Source of the DNA: Massilia frigida | GTDB lineage: Bacteria; Pseudomonadota; Gammaproteobacteria; Burkholderiales; Burkholderiaceae_D | Reading direction: 5' to 3' | Assembly (NCBI RefSeq): GCF_011682175.1 | Contig: NZ_WHJG01000022.1 | Location: forward strand, 1-64,000 | DNA: 64,000 bases | In this document: piece after piece, positions 18,501-26,875 of the stretch | How positions within the stretch are numbered: the stretch's first letter is position 1 | Layout of the letters: each line of letters starts with the position of its first letter | Program-made: the position numbers and the translations under genes | The notes under the pieces: generated by a model | Told to the model about the DNA's origin: nothing | What the model saw: only the letters and a program-made list of their open reading frames with translations | The model's database searches: none

Positions 18501-19814
18501 AGCGCCGCTGCCGACATCCTCACCGGCAAGTCGAACAATGACACCTTGTACGGCCTGGGCGGTGACGACAAGCTCGACGGCGGCCTGGGCGCCGACACCC
18601 TGGTCGGCGGCGCCGGCAACGACAGCTACGTGGTCGATCAAGTAGGCGACGTGGTGACCGAAAGCGCTGCCGCCGGCACCGATACCGTCCACAGCAGCGT
18701 GAGCTACAGCCTGCCCCTGAACGTCGAACACCTGACCCTGAGCGGCGGCGCCGCCCTGAATGCCACCGGCAACACGCTCAACAACACGCTGACCGGCAAT
18801 GCCGGCGCCAACGTGCTCAATGGGGGTGCGGGCGGCGACGTCATGATCGGCAACGGCGGCGACGATATCTATTACGTCGACAGTACCAGCGACGTGGTGA
18901 CCGAATCCGCGAACGGCGGCGTCGATCAGTTGTTCAGTTCGGTGAACAGGACCCTGTCCGCCAACCTCGAAGTGCTGACCTTGACGGGCACGCTGGCGGT
19001 CAACGGCAGCGGCAATAGCGGCAATAACCTGATCCAAGGCAACAGCGTGGCGAACGCCCTGAACGGGCTGGCCGGCTTCGACCTGCTGTTCGGCGGCGCC
19101 GGTAACGATGCGCTGTCCGACAACTCGACCGAGGCTAATCTGTTCAGTGGCGGCAGCGGTGCCGATTCGCTGACCGGCGGCGCCGCCAACGAGTTGTTCA
19201 TCGGTGGGGTGGGCAACGACAGCGTCAATGTGCAGGGTGGCGTGGATCTCCATGCCTTCAACCGTGGCGATGGCCAGGACGTGGTGACGGCCTTCGGCGG
19301 CAACGACGACACGGTCTCGCTGGGCCACGGCATCGTGTTCGCCGACCTGGCCCTGAAAAAGGTCGGCGCCGAGCTGATCCTGACGACGGGCGCGGGCGAC
19401 CAGATCACGTTCAAGAACTGGTACGGCAGCGGCGGCGGCAGCGTATCGACCTTGCAGGTGGTCACCGCCGGCGGCAGCGATTACCAGCCCGGTTCGGCCA
19501 GCATCATCAATGATAACAAGGTCGAGCTGTTCGACTTTGCCGGCCTGGTCGGCCAGTTCAATCAGGCGCGCCTCGCCAACCCGGCCTTGACCAGCTGGAA
19601 CATGGCGCAATCGCTGGCGGCATTTTCGCGCGGCGGCAGCGACAGCGCGGCCATCGGCGGCGACCTGGCTTACCACTACGCGGTCGATGGCGACCTGTCG
19701 GCAGTGGGCATGAATGCGGCGCTGGCCATCATCGGCAGCGCGAGCTTTGCCAGCGCCACGCAAACCTTGCTGGCCGCCGGTGCGCTGGCCGACGGTACGC
19801 CGCTGCTGTTCTAA
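15525..19814 (+). CDS. Large RTX (hemolysin-type calcium-binding repeat) protein with Ig-like domains
   Basis: A 1429-residue secreted-type protein. It opens directly with RTX nonapeptides (GGADVLFGSEGNDTLVGGTG). Four blocks alternate RTX repeats with the beta-rich hemolysin-associated domain (FADGMQWN, FADGTVWN, FSDGTRWD). About 690-985 holds three putative Ig/dystroglycan-like domains (SYQAARADGGALPSWLHFD, ATFSGTPGHADSGS). Further RTX blocks follow to about 1310, then a distinct C-terminal region of about 110 residues (VELFDFAGLVGQFNQARLA) that probably carries the type I secretion signal. There is no Sec signal peptide. No ABC exporter or fusion protein is encoded in the window. AGGAAAG precedes the ATG. 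Confidence 0.9.
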   Translation: MANSIVGDNGNNNLPGTWGDDFMEGKGGADVLFGSEGNDTLVGGTGDDTIDGGVGSDTAVFNRGDGQDTLRAFGTMPGMHDRLLFGDGIAPADIYLQRLGGSLYIELRGSMDRILVERFFDRPLDNNGMLVQQGAIEQIVFADGMQWNREAILTRLALDTMPLVTLGEQDDRFFASTNVDAGAGNDTVDGYAAYMAGGAGDDVLTSMSGPNGALLGGAGNDRIQAGPSDDIIDGGSGNDSLDGGAGNNTYLFSRGWGQDRLQLAPSQGWEPSRHDIVLSDVLPGGIALTRSAQGTGNDLLITLRGASDSLTVADYFPNRGGTSITFADGTVWNVQQIEQESVRPVMPDMLGTSASDSLYGSPESDMLSGGDGNDHLQGMDGNDVLIGGNGDDFLAGGNGDDTLIPGAGFDHLEPGAGNNMILFGRDNGMTVMLPGPINDAHNTIMMAADVRPADVSLSAQNPYQIQVRIAGSAATLQMDLLPEPLPTGPGQLRLPAQIQFSDGTRWDSDKLIALSLTQNGDEGNNVLQGYPERNDRLDGKGGDDILNGWSGDDLLSGGNGNDQLDGGDGNDSLDGGAGDDLLFGGAGNDLLRAGSGNDYLFGGAGNDTYVFALGDGVAIVDELAYNGGPGNVLRFGAGIAAADLRVVTAGSEQHIYYGATGQIKLFGGGAGFERIEFADGSVASLSQMSPHAPVLQTPLNDADASPGTAFTMQVKPGIFTDADAGDVLSYQAARADGGALPSWLHFDMASATFSGTPGHADSGSVEVRVTATDRTALSATDTFKLTVAAVNVAPTVAAPANGTSVAEGKPFVVNAPLFVDANPNDVLSVVLTRADGSPLPAWMAYSAATASISGTAGYDDSGSYALKAVATDKGGLSASSLFNITVANTNRAPVLATPLAAKTLVDGVAFSYSVAAGTFADPDAGDSGSYSASALQAWLSFNAQTRTFSGTPALSDAGSSNVVVRYTDAGGLAATAILALTVTQTPSLTLTGSAAADILTGKSNNDTLYGLGGDDKLDGGLGADTLVGGAGNDSYVVDQVGDVVTESAAAGTDTVHSSVSYSLPLNVEHLTLSGGAALNATGNTLNNTLTGNAGANVLNGGAGGDVMIGNGGDDIYYVDSTSDVVTESANGGVDQLFSSVNRTLSANLEVLTLTGTLAVNGSGNSGNNLIQGNSVANALNGLAGFDLLFGGAGNDALSDNSTEANLFSGGSGADSLTGGAANELFIGGVGNDSVNVQGGVDLHAFNRGDGQDVVTAFGGNDDTVSLGHGIVFADLALKKVGAELILTTGAGDQITFKNWYGSGGGSVSTLQVVTAGGSDYQPGSASIINDNKVELFDFAGLVGQFNQARLANPALTSWNMAQSLAAFSRGGSDSAAIGGDLAYHYAVDGDLSAVGMNAALAIIGSASFASATQTLLAAGALADGTPLLF

Positions 19815-20017
19815 CCGGGCAGCGGCAGCGGCCCGGGCGAACGCCGTCGCGTCAGGCACCGCCCGGCGCCCGGGCACGCTCGCGCCTGCCGCGCAGTACC
19901 ACCAGGGACGGGCGACAGTCCGTCCCGCTTCCCACAACTGAAATCAACCCGAAACCGGGGCCGGCCCGCCACGGCATGGCCCCGCACGGCCATCCTGGCG
20001 CCTTCGCGCTTCGCGCG

Positions 20018-20040
20018 CCGGCCCTTGCGGGCCGGTTTGT
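20018..20040 (+). terminator. Candidate hairpin terminator after the first RTX gene
   Basis: CCGGCCC (20018-20024) and GGGCCGG (20029-20035) form a 7-bp stem with a 4-base loop, followed by TTTGT. It lies 200 bases past the RTX stop. The stretch 19815-20017 otherwise shows only a weak CCGGGC/GCCCGG pair right after the stop codon. Confidence 0.45.
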
Positions 20041-20094
20041 CGAGCTCTCCAAAAATCAACTTAACAACATTGACAGCAACTAAATTTGACTATT

Positions 20095-20156
20095 GCCGGA
20101 GTGTTGCTGACGAACGTCTTCATGGCGTGGGCAATGGTGGGTGGAACTGGGCTCAT
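20095..20156 (-). pseudogene. Duplicated 5' fragment of the histidine kinase gene
   Basis: Read on the minus strand from 20156 this encodes MSPVPPTIAHAMKTFVSNTP, nearly the same as the kinase start at 15311 (MSPVPPTIAHTMKPFVSNTP). Similarity ends at 20095. It is a remnant carried along by the tandem duplication that produced the second RTX gene and cannot encode a kinase. Confidence 0.85.
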
Positions 20157-20307
20157 CAAGGGGCGGCGGAAGAGTCATGCTTGGAATCATACGGGAAAAC
20201 CATCGAGGTCTGCTGTCCCCTTGCGCCGGGATCGCGCGACCGGCCCGGGCTCGTTTCAATGCCGACAAGCTGATTAAATCTTTTTGCAACTAATATAAGA
20301 ATTAAAC

Positions 20308-20334
20308 TTGACGATTGGTAATTATTTCTATAAA
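20308..20334 (+). promoter_or_regulatory. Candidate promoter of the second RTX gene
   Basis: TTGACG (20308-20313) and TATAAA (20329-20334), 15 bases apart, align base for base with the element upstream of the first RTX gene. The conserved block runs to about 20342; the bases between it and the ATG have diverged. Confidence 0.5.
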
Positions 20335-20367
20335 ACAATGTATTACATAATTTACAGGATCAAGTTC

Positions 20368-23300
20368 ATGGCAAATTCGGTGGTCGGCGATAATGGAAAC
20401 AATTTCTTGATTGGTAGCCCGGGTGACGACGTCCTGGACGGCAAGGGCGGCGCTGACATGCTGCGTGGCATCAATGGCAACGATACCCTGATCGGCGGCA
20501 CCGGCGACGACACCATCGACAGCGGCGTGGGCAGCGATACCGTCGTGTTCAACCGGGGCGACGGCCAGGATACCGTGCGTACATACTTCAACTTGCCCGG
20601 CATGCACGACCGGCTCGTGTTCGGTGACGGCATCGCCCCGGCCGACATCTACCTGCAGCGCCTCGGCACCGGCCTGTCCGTTGAAATCCGCGGCAGCATG
20701 GACCGCATCCTGGTCGAGCGTTTCTTCGACTTTCCCCAGAGTAACGGCGTGCCGGCGCAACAGGGCGCCATCGAGCAGATCGCGTTCGCCGACGGCATGC
20801 AGTGGAGCCGTGAAACCATCCTGACCCGCCTTGCGCTCGACAGCATGCCGCTGACGACCCTGGGCGAGCTGGACGACCGTTTTTACGCAAGTATGAACGT
20901 CGACGCCGGCGCCGGCAACGACACGGTGGACGGCCACGCCGCCTATATGGCCGGCGGCGCGGGCGATGATGTCCTGACCAACATCGGCGGCCCGAATGGC
21001 GCGGCGCTGCTGGGCGGCTCCGGCAACGACCGGATCCAGGCCGGCCCCAGCGACGATATCCTCGACGGCGGCAGCGGCAACGATAGCCTGGACGGCGGCG
21101 CCGGCAACAATACCTATCTGTTCAGTCGCGGCTGGGGTGAGGATCGCCTGCAAGTGGCGACGCCACAGAGCGGGGAGCAGGCCCGCCACAACATCGTGCT
21201 GGCCGACGTGCTGCGGGGCGGCGTTGCGCTGGTACGTTCCGCACAAGGCACGGGCGACGATTTGCTGATCACCCTCAGGGGCGGCGGCGACAGCCTGACC
21301 GTGGCCGGCTTTTTCTCGAACCGCGGCGCCACCACCATCACCTTTGCCGACGGCACGCTATGGAGTTCCGAACAGATCGAGCAGGCAAGCATACGCTCCA
21401 TCATGCCCGAGGTGGTCGGCAGCAGCGCGCGGGACACGCTGTATGGCAGCTGGGAGAGCGACATGCTGTCCGGCGGCGACGGCGACGACTCCCTGTATGG
21501 CATGGATGGCCACGATGTCCTGATTGGCGGAAATGGCAACGATGTCCTGATCGGCGGCCCCGGCGACGACACCCTGATTCCCGGCCCCGGCTTCGACGAG
21601 CTCATCCCGGGGGACGGCAGCAACATGATTTTGTTCGGGCGCGACAATGGCCAGACGGTCATGCTGCCCGGCTTGTCCGTCGATACCCTCAACACGGTAT
21701 TGATGGCGGCCGATGTGCGTCCGGCCGATGTCAGCGTGTCTTCCTCAAGCCCTTATCTGGTGCTGCTGCGTATTGCCGGCAGCGATGCGACCCTGCAAAT
21801 GAACCTGTTAGTCCAACCCGTCCCGTCCGGACCGGAGGAGTGGCGCTTGATGGCGCAGTTGCAGTTCGCCGACGGCACCCGCTGGGACAGCGCCAGGCTG
21901 ATCGAGATGAGCCTGACTCGGACCGGCGACGACGGCAATAACACGCTGGCGGGTTACGCCGAGCGCAACGACCGGATCGACGGCAAGGGTGGCGACGACT
22001 GGATCGTCGGCCGGAGCGGCGACGACCTGCTCGCCGGGGGCGACGGCAACGATCGCCTCGACGGCGACGATGGCAACGATACCCTCGACGGTGGCGCGGG
22101 CGACGACATGCTGTTCGGCGGCGACGGTAACGATCTTTTGCGCGCCGGCGCGGGCGGCAATGTCATGGCCGGCGGCGCCGGCGAGGATACGTATGTCTTC
22201 GCCCTCGGCGATGGGATGGCGCTGCTCGACGAAATGTCCCACAACGGCGGGCAGGGCAATGTGCTGCAGTTCGGCGCCGGCATCACGGCCGCCGACCTGG
22301 ACTTTGTCGCGGCGGGCAGCGAACAGCACATCTTTTACGGCGCGGCCGGGCTGATCAGGCTGGCCAATTACGGCGTGGGTTTTAACCGCATCGACTTTGC
22401 CGACGGCACGTCGACCACCATCGACGCGCTGAACGGACACGCGCCGGTGCTGCAGACCCCGCTGAACGATGCTGATGTCCTCACCGGCAACCCGTTCATC
22501 ATGGAAATTAAGCCGGGCATCTTTACCGATGCCGATGCGGGTGCGGGTGACGTGCTCACCTACCGGGCCGAGCGCGTGGGCGGCGGCGCTTTGCCGTTCT
22601 GGCTGCATTTCGACGCGGCCAACGCCATCTTTGTCGGCATGCCGCTCAGCACCGACGTGGGCAGCTTCGAGGTGATCGTCACCGCCACCGATAGTACGGC
22701 GCGCTCGACCACCGACACCTTCCGCGTGACGGTCGGCGCCGCCAACGTGGCCCCGACGGTCGTCTGGTCGGGTAATGTCACGCTCCGGGAAGGGGAGGCT
22801 TTTCACCAGCGCTTGCCGGACTTCAAGGATGCCAATCCGGGCCACGTGCTGAACACTGCGCTCTCCAGCGCGGACGGCAGCGCCCTGCCGACATGGATGG
22901 GGTTCGATGTCGCCCAGTATGGCTTCTGGGGCAGCGCCGGCTACGACACGGCCGGCACCTACGGCATCCGGGTCACGGCAACCTACCCGGGCGGCCTGCT
23001 CGCCGTCAGCACGTTTGACGTGATCGTGAGCGACGTCAACCGCGCCCCCATGCTGGCCAAGACGCTGCCGGACGCGGCCGCGAGCGCCGGCACGGCCTTT
23101 GCGCTGGCCATCCCCGCCGGCAGCTTCACCGACCCGGACCAGGGGGATGCGCTGGCGCTGACGGCCACGCTGGCCGGCGGCGCGGCGCTGCCCTCATGGC
23201 TCAAGTTCGACGCCGCCAGCGCCACCTTCAGCGGCACGCCCGGCCACGCCGATAGCGGCGTGCTCGACATTGCCGTGAGCGCCACCGACAAGGGCGCCAT

Positions 23301-25260
23301 GGCGGCAAGCGACGTGTTGCGCCTGACGGTGGCCGACGTCAATGTGGCGCCAAGCGTCTCCGCACCGGGCAATGGCGGCAGCGTGGCCGAAGGCAAGGCA
23401 TTCTCGGTGTCCGCACCGGTTTTCCAGGACGCCAATCCGAACGACGTGCTCAGCATCGTCGTCACGCGCGCCGACGGCAGCGCGCTGCCGGCATGGATGG
23501 CGTACAGCCCGGCGAAGCTCACCATCAACGGCACGGCCGGCTACAACGATAGCGGCAGCTATGCGCTCAAGGCGGTCGCGACCGACAAGGGCGGCCTGTC
23601 CGCATCGAGCCTGTTCAGCATCAATGTCGCCAATACCAACCGCGCACCGGTGCTGGCAACGCCACTGCCGGCCAAGACGCTGGCCGACGGCGTCGCCTTC
23701 AGCTACAGCGTGCCGGCGGGGACCTTTGCCGATCCCGACGCGGGTGACACCGGCAGCTACAGCGCCAGCGCGCTGCCGGCGTGGCTGTCGTTCAATGCGC
23801 AAACGCGCACCTTCAGCGGTACCCCGGCGCCTGCCGACGCCGGCAGCAGCAGCGTCATCGTGCGCTACACCGATGCCTGCGGCCTGGCGGCGACGGCGAC
23901 CCTGGCGCTGACGATCACCCCGGTCCCGAGCGTGACCCTGACCGGTACGGCCGGCGACGACATCCTGACCGGCAAGACCAACAACGATACCTTGTTCGGC
24001 CTGGACGGCAACGACCGTCTCGACGGCGGCCATGGTGCCGACACCATGGCCGGCGGCAACGGCAACGATAGCTACGTGGTCGGCCACGCGGGCGACGTGG
24101 TGACCGAAGAGGCGGGGGCGGGCACCGACAGCGTGACGACCGGCATCAGCTACGTGCTGCCGGCCAACGTGGAAAACCTGACCCTGACCGGCGCCGCCGT
24201 GATCAATGGCACCGGCAATGCGCTGAACAATGCGATCGCGGGCAATGCCGTCGCCAACGTGCTCGACGGTGGCGCGGGCGCCGACACCCTGGCCGGCAAC
24301 GGCGGCAACGATACGTATTATGCCGACCACGTGGGCGACATGATTACCGAATGGGCCGGCAACGGCTTCGACCAGCTGTTCAGTTCGGTGACCAAGACGC
24401 TGGGGCAAAACGTGGAAGTGCTGATCCTGACCGGCACGCAAGCCATCAACGGCACGGGCAACCAGGGTAATAACCTGATCAAGGGCAATGGCGCGGACAA
24501 TACCCTGAACGGCACCCTGGGCTACGACATCCTGCTGGGCGGCGCAGGCAACGACCGGCTCATCGACACGTCGAAGGAATCGAACCTGTTGCATGCCGGA
24601 GCGGGTAACGACAACCTGTCCGGCGGGGGTGCCAGCGAACTGTTTATCGGCGCTACGGGCAACGACAATATCGAGGTCGGGACCGGGGTCGACGTGCTTG
24701 CCTTCAACAAGGGCGATGGCCAGGACCGGGTGCTGGCGACCGGCGGCAACGACGACACGCTCTCGCTCGGCCACGGCATCGCGTATGCCGATCTGGCGCT
24801 GGAAAAAGTCGGCGCCGCGCTGGTGCTGACGATGGGCGCGAGCGACCAGATCACCTTCGCCAACTGGTACGGTTCCGGCGGCGGCAGCGTGAAGACCTTG
24901 CAGGTGGTGAGCGCGGGCGGGGCCGATTACGTGCCCGGTTCGGCCAGCGTGATCAACGACAACAAGGTCGAGCTGTTCGACTTTGCCGGCCTGGTCGGCA
25001 AGTTCGACCAGGCGCGCGTCGCCGACCCATCCTTGACCAGCTGGAGCATGGCGGCATCGCTGGCGGCGTTTGCGCGCGGCGGCAGCGATACTGCGGCCAT
25101 CGGCGGCGACCTCGCTTACCACTACGCGCTCGATGGCGACCTGTCGGCAGTGGGCACCAACGCCGGGCTGGCCATCATCGGCAGCGCGAGCTTTGCCAAC
25201 GGCGTGCAAACGCTGCTGGCCGGCAGCGCGCTGGCCGACGGTTCGCCGCTGCTGTACTAA
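20368..25260 (+). CDS. Large RTX protein with Ig-like domains (paralogue of the 15525 gene)
   Basis: A 1630-residue paralogue. The start MANSVVGDNGNNFLIG is set by alignment with MANSIVGDNGNN of the first copy; an in-frame ATG 60 bases upstream lies inside the promoter block and is less likely. Domain order is the same (RTX and hemolysin-associated blocks, Ig-like domains, RTX, conserved C-terminus VELFDFAGLVGKFDQARVA), but there are about two more Ig/dystroglycan-like domains (for example PSWLKFDAASATFSGTPGHA). Expected to bind calcium, fold outside the cell and leave through a type I system encoded elsewhere. Function (adhesion, matrix or enzyme scaffold) cannot be told; no catalytic domain is visible. 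Confidence 0.9.
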   Translation: MANSVVGDNGNNFLIGSPGDDVLDGKGGADMLRGINGNDTLIGGTGDDTIDSGVGSDTVVFNRGDGQDTVRTYFNLPGMHDRLVFGDGIAPADIYLQRLGTGLSVEIRGSMDRILVERFFDFPQSNGVPAQQGAIEQIAFADGMQWSRETILTRLALDSMPLTTLGELDDRFYASMNVDAGAGNDTVDGHAAYMAGGAGDDVLTNIGGPNGAALLGGSGNDRIQAGPSDDILDGGSGNDSLDGGAGNNTYLFSRGWGEDRLQVATPQSGEQARHNIVLADVLRGGVALVRSAQGTGDDLLITLRGGGDSLTVAGFFSNRGATTITFADGTLWSSEQIEQASIRSIMPEVVGSSARDTLYGSWESDMLSGGDGDDSLYGMDGHDVLIGGNGNDVLIGGPGDDTLIPGPGFDELIPGDGSNMILFGRDNGQTVMLPGLSVDTLNTVLMAADVRPADVSVSSSSPYLVLLRIAGSDATLQMNLLVQPVPSGPEEWRLMAQLQFADGTRWDSARLIEMSLTRTGDDGNNTLAGYAERNDRIDGKGGDDWIVGRSGDDLLAGGDGNDRLDGDDGNDTLDGGAGDDMLFGGDGNDLLRAGAGGNVMAGGAGEDTYVFALGDGMALLDEMSHNGGQGNVLQFGAGITAADLDFVAAGSEQHIFYGAAGLIRLANYGVGFNRIDFADGTSTTIDALNGHAPVLQTPLNDADVLTGNPFIMEIKPGIFTDADAGAGDVLTYRAERVGGGALPFWLHFDAANAIFVGMPLSTDVGSFEVIVTATDSTARSTTDTFRVTVGAANVAPTVVWSGNVTLREGEAFHQRLPDFKDANPGHVLNTALSSADGSALPTWMGFDVAQYGFWGSAGYDTAGTYGIRVTATYPGGLLAVSTFDVIVSDVNRAPMLAKTLPDAAASAGTAFALAIPAGSFTDPDQGDALALTATLAGGAALPSWLKFDAASATFSGTPGHADSGVLDIAVSATDKGAMAASDVLRLTVADVNVAPSVSAPGNGGSVAEGKAFSVSAPVFQDANPNDVLSIVVTRADGSALPAWMAYSPAKLTINGTAGYNDSGSYALKAVATDKGGLSASSLFSINVANTNRAPVLATPLPAKTLADGVAFSYSVPAGTFADPDAGDTGSYSASALPAWLSFNAQTRTFSGTPAPADAGSSSVIVRYTDACGLAATATLALTITPVPSVTLTGTAGDDILTGKTNNDTLFGLDGNDRLDGGHGADTMAGGNGNDSYVVGHAGDVVTEEAGAGTDSVTTGISYVLPANVENLTLTGAAVINGTGNALNNAIAGNAVANVLDGGAGADTLAGNGGNDTYYADHVGDMITEWAGNGFDQLFSSVTKTLGQNVEVLILTGTQAINGTGNQGNNLIKGNGADNTLNGTLGYDILLGGAGNDRLIDTSKESNLLHAGAGNDNLSGGGASELFIGATGNDNIEVGTGVDVLAFNKGDGQDRVLATGGNDDTLSLGHGIAYADLALEKVGAALVLTMGASDQITFANWYGSGGGSVKTLQVVSAGGADYVPGSASVINDNKVELFDFAGLVGKFDQARVADPSLTSWSMAASLAAFARGGSDTAAIGGDLAYHYALDGDLSAVGTNAGLAIIGSASFANGVQTLLAGSALADGSPLLY

Positions 25261-25301
25261 GCGGCGCCCTGCGGCAGGGGGAATTGCCTTACACTGGAGC
25301 G

Positions 25302-26012
25302 ATGAAAAAACTCCTGTTCTCCCTGTTTGTTTTCCTGTGTGCCACCTTGTGCCAGGCGGCCGACACCCGTTTCACGGTGGTGACGGTCGACCCTGCGCGC
25401 CAGGAGCTGCGCCTGTTTCTCAATGACGAGACGGGCCAGCCCTTCAAGAGCTTTGGCCGCCTGCAGGATTGGCTGCTGGAGCGCAAGCAGCGGCTGGTGT
25501 TTGCCGTCAACGCCGGCATGTACCATCCGGGTTTCGCACCGGTGGGTTTGCATGTGGAAAATGGCAAGCAACTGGCGCCACTGAACCTGGATGATGGCCA
25601 GGGTAATTTCTTCCTCAAGCCGAATGGCGTTTTCTTCGTGAGCAAGAGCGGGCCGCAGGTGCTCGAGTCGACGGCTTACGCGGCGCAGGCGGCCGAGGTG
25701 CGGCTGGCAACCCAGTCCGGCCCCATGCTGGTCATCGATGGCAGGATGCATTCGCGCTTCGAGGCCGACTCGCGCTCGCGCCACGTGCGCAATGGCGTCG
25801 GCGTGCTCGACGGCAAGGCGATTTTTGTGATCAGCAACGTGCCGGTCACCTTGCACGAATTCGCCGCCTACTTCCGCGATACGCTCCATTGCAAGAACGC
25901 ACTGTATCTGGACGGCTCGATATCGAGCCTGTTCTCGACCGACCTGGGGCGCGCCGACTTCGGCCCGCCCCTGGGCCCGATCCTGGGCGTGGTGGAGCCG
26001 GCCCCGCGCTAA
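25302..26012 (+). CDS. Exported phosphodiester glycosidase (NAGPA-like/DUF2233) family protein
   Basis: A 236-residue protein. MKKLLFSLFVFLCATLCQAAD is a Sec signal peptide. The mature part matches the phosphodiester-glycosidase/NAGPA-type fold: VFAVNAGMYHPGF, KPNGVFFV, QSGPMLVIDG, RHVRNGVGVL and ALYLDGSISSLFS, with the conserved Asp/Gly-rich loops. The ATG at 25302 is preceded by TGGAG; it lies 41 bases after the second RTX gene. Its last about 150 bases are copied at 27740-27888. Substrate unknown; a surface polysaccharide is a reasonable guess. Confidence 0.82.
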   Translation: MKKLLFSLFVFLCATLCQAADTRFTVVTVDPARQELRLFLNDETGQPFKSFGRLQDWLLERKQRLVFAVNAGMYHPGFAPVGLHVENGKQLAPLNLDDGQGNFFLKPNGVFFVSKSGPQVLESTAYAAQAAEVRLATQSGPMLVIDGRMHSRFEADSRSRHVRNGVGVLDGKAIFVISNVPVTLHEFAAYFRDTLHCKNALYLDGSISSLFSTDLGRADFGPPLGPILGVVEPAPR

Positions 26013-26044
26013 GGCAGGCGCTGGCGCCTGCCCCGGCGCCTGCC
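26013..26044. terminator. GC-rich hairpin between convergent genes
   Basis: GGCAGGCGC (26013-26021) can pair with GCGCCTGCC at 26024-26032 or with the copy at 26036-26044. It lies in the 36-base gap between the glycosidase stop and the convergent PEP-CTERM stop, so it may terminate both. The same structure is repeated at 27892-27923. No T-run follows. Confidence 0.45.
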
Positions 26045-26048
26045 TGCG

Positions 26049-26804
26049 TCAGGCCTGGCGCGCTTTCCTGCGCGCCGCGCCGATCACCAGCAGGCCGGCC
26101 GCCAGCATGCCGTATGTTGCCGGTTCAGGTACCGGCGAGGTCGGGGTGCCGGAAAAGTAGGACAACTGGACCGAGGCATCGGCACTGAGCCTGCCCCTGC
26201 CGACCGCCCTTCCCGTCTCGAGCACGCCTTGCAGCAGTTGGCTGCGCTGTCCATGCGTGTTGGTCAGGTTCATGGTAAACGCGTCGCGACCCGACACCCC
26301 ATTGATGTAGGTCGTTAAATCGCCGCTGATGCCGGCGATCGACAGTGCCTTCGTGAGCCCGTCCTGGTCCATGAACGTATCGGCCCGGGCCGAGAACGTT
26401 AGCCGGGTCGATGGCGACAAGGTAAAGTTCGAGTACTGGTATGTGTGGGAACTGACTCCAAGGGGATCGGGCAGCGTGTCCGCGTGCGCTTCGGCGTACA
26501 TGCTGGTGGCTGCGTTGCTCAGGCTGACGCCACCACTGGGGACGGTCCGGCTGATTGCCCCGTAGCTCGCTATATGATCCACGGGACTTGGTTCACCCAA
26601 AGCGGAGTAGTAGAAGGCGCCGCCGATCACCTGGTAGGTGAAAGTAATGCTCGGGCTGATATTGTCAGTCAAGTCCAGGTCGGTCAGGACGAACTCGATA
26701 TTGCTCAGGCTAGCGGTGGCCTTGGCATGACCCGCATGGGCCGGGGCGCAGGCCAGGATGCCGGCTGCAAACAGGCCGGCGACGATCTTCAATGGGTGGA
26801 GCAT
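26049..26804 (-). CDS. PEP-CTERM sorting-domain protein (type A, copy 1)
   Basis: A 251-residue exported protein. Signal peptide MLHPLKIVAGLFAAGILACAPAHA, a beta-rich passenger with TDLDLTDNISPSITFTY and NFTLSPSTRLTFSA, and a C-terminal PEP-CTERM tail: VPEPATYG, a hydrophobic stretch (MLAAGLLVIGAA) and RRKARQA. Such tails are processed by an exosortase, which is not in this window. An upstream in-frame ATG at 26879 overlaps the previous gene's stop as ATGA, but its extra 25 residues would bury the signal peptide, so 26804 is preferred. Homologous to the three neighbouring PEP-CTERM proteins. Confidence 0.88.
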   Translation of the reverse strand: MLHPLKIVAGLFAAGILACAPAHAGHAKATASLSNIEFVLTDLDLTDNISPSITFTYQVIGGAFYYSALGEPSPVDHIASYGAISRTVPSGGVSLSNAATSMYAEAHADTLPDPLGVSSHTYQYSNFTLSPSTRLTFSARADTFMDQDGLTKALSIAGISGDLTTYINGVSGRDAFTMNLTNTHGQRSQLLQGVLETGRAVGRGRLSADASVQLSYFSGTPTSPVPEPATYGMLAAGLLVIGAARRKARQA

Positions 26805-26875
26805 GGTGGACTTTCGATCAGGATGGTGGTTCGCGGTCGTGCCGACCGGACGTGGATGCGCAGTGGCGGCGGTGT

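Larger units (their letters stand above)
15250..20094 (+). repeat. Tandem duplication, copy 1 (histidine kinase 5' end, promoter and RTX gene)
   Basis: The segment starting at 15250 (GCCGGCGTGTTGCTGACGAA) is repeated from 20095 (GCCGGAGTGTTGCTGACGAA), an offset of 4845 bases. Matching parts are the kinase start region, the intergenic promoter stretch and the whole RTX coding frame. The right border of copy 1 falls directly where copy 2 begins, as expected of a tandem duplication. Confidence 0.8.
20095..25260 (+). repeat. Tandem duplication, copy 2 (kinase fragment, promoter and second RTX gene)
   Basis: This is the second copy of the unit described at 15250. It is longer because its RTX gene has about 200 extra residues in the Ig-like section (about 22740-23340). 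The similarity runs through the stop codon at 25260. Confidence 0.78.

Noticed and set aside
15510-19937. A 1475-codon open frame on the minus strand opposite the first RTX gene (and a 671-codon one opposite the second, 23194-25209)
   Set aside because: The opposite frame is clearly coding, with RTX motifs. The antisense frames are Ala/Val/Gly-rich low-complexity products of the GC-rich repeat codons.
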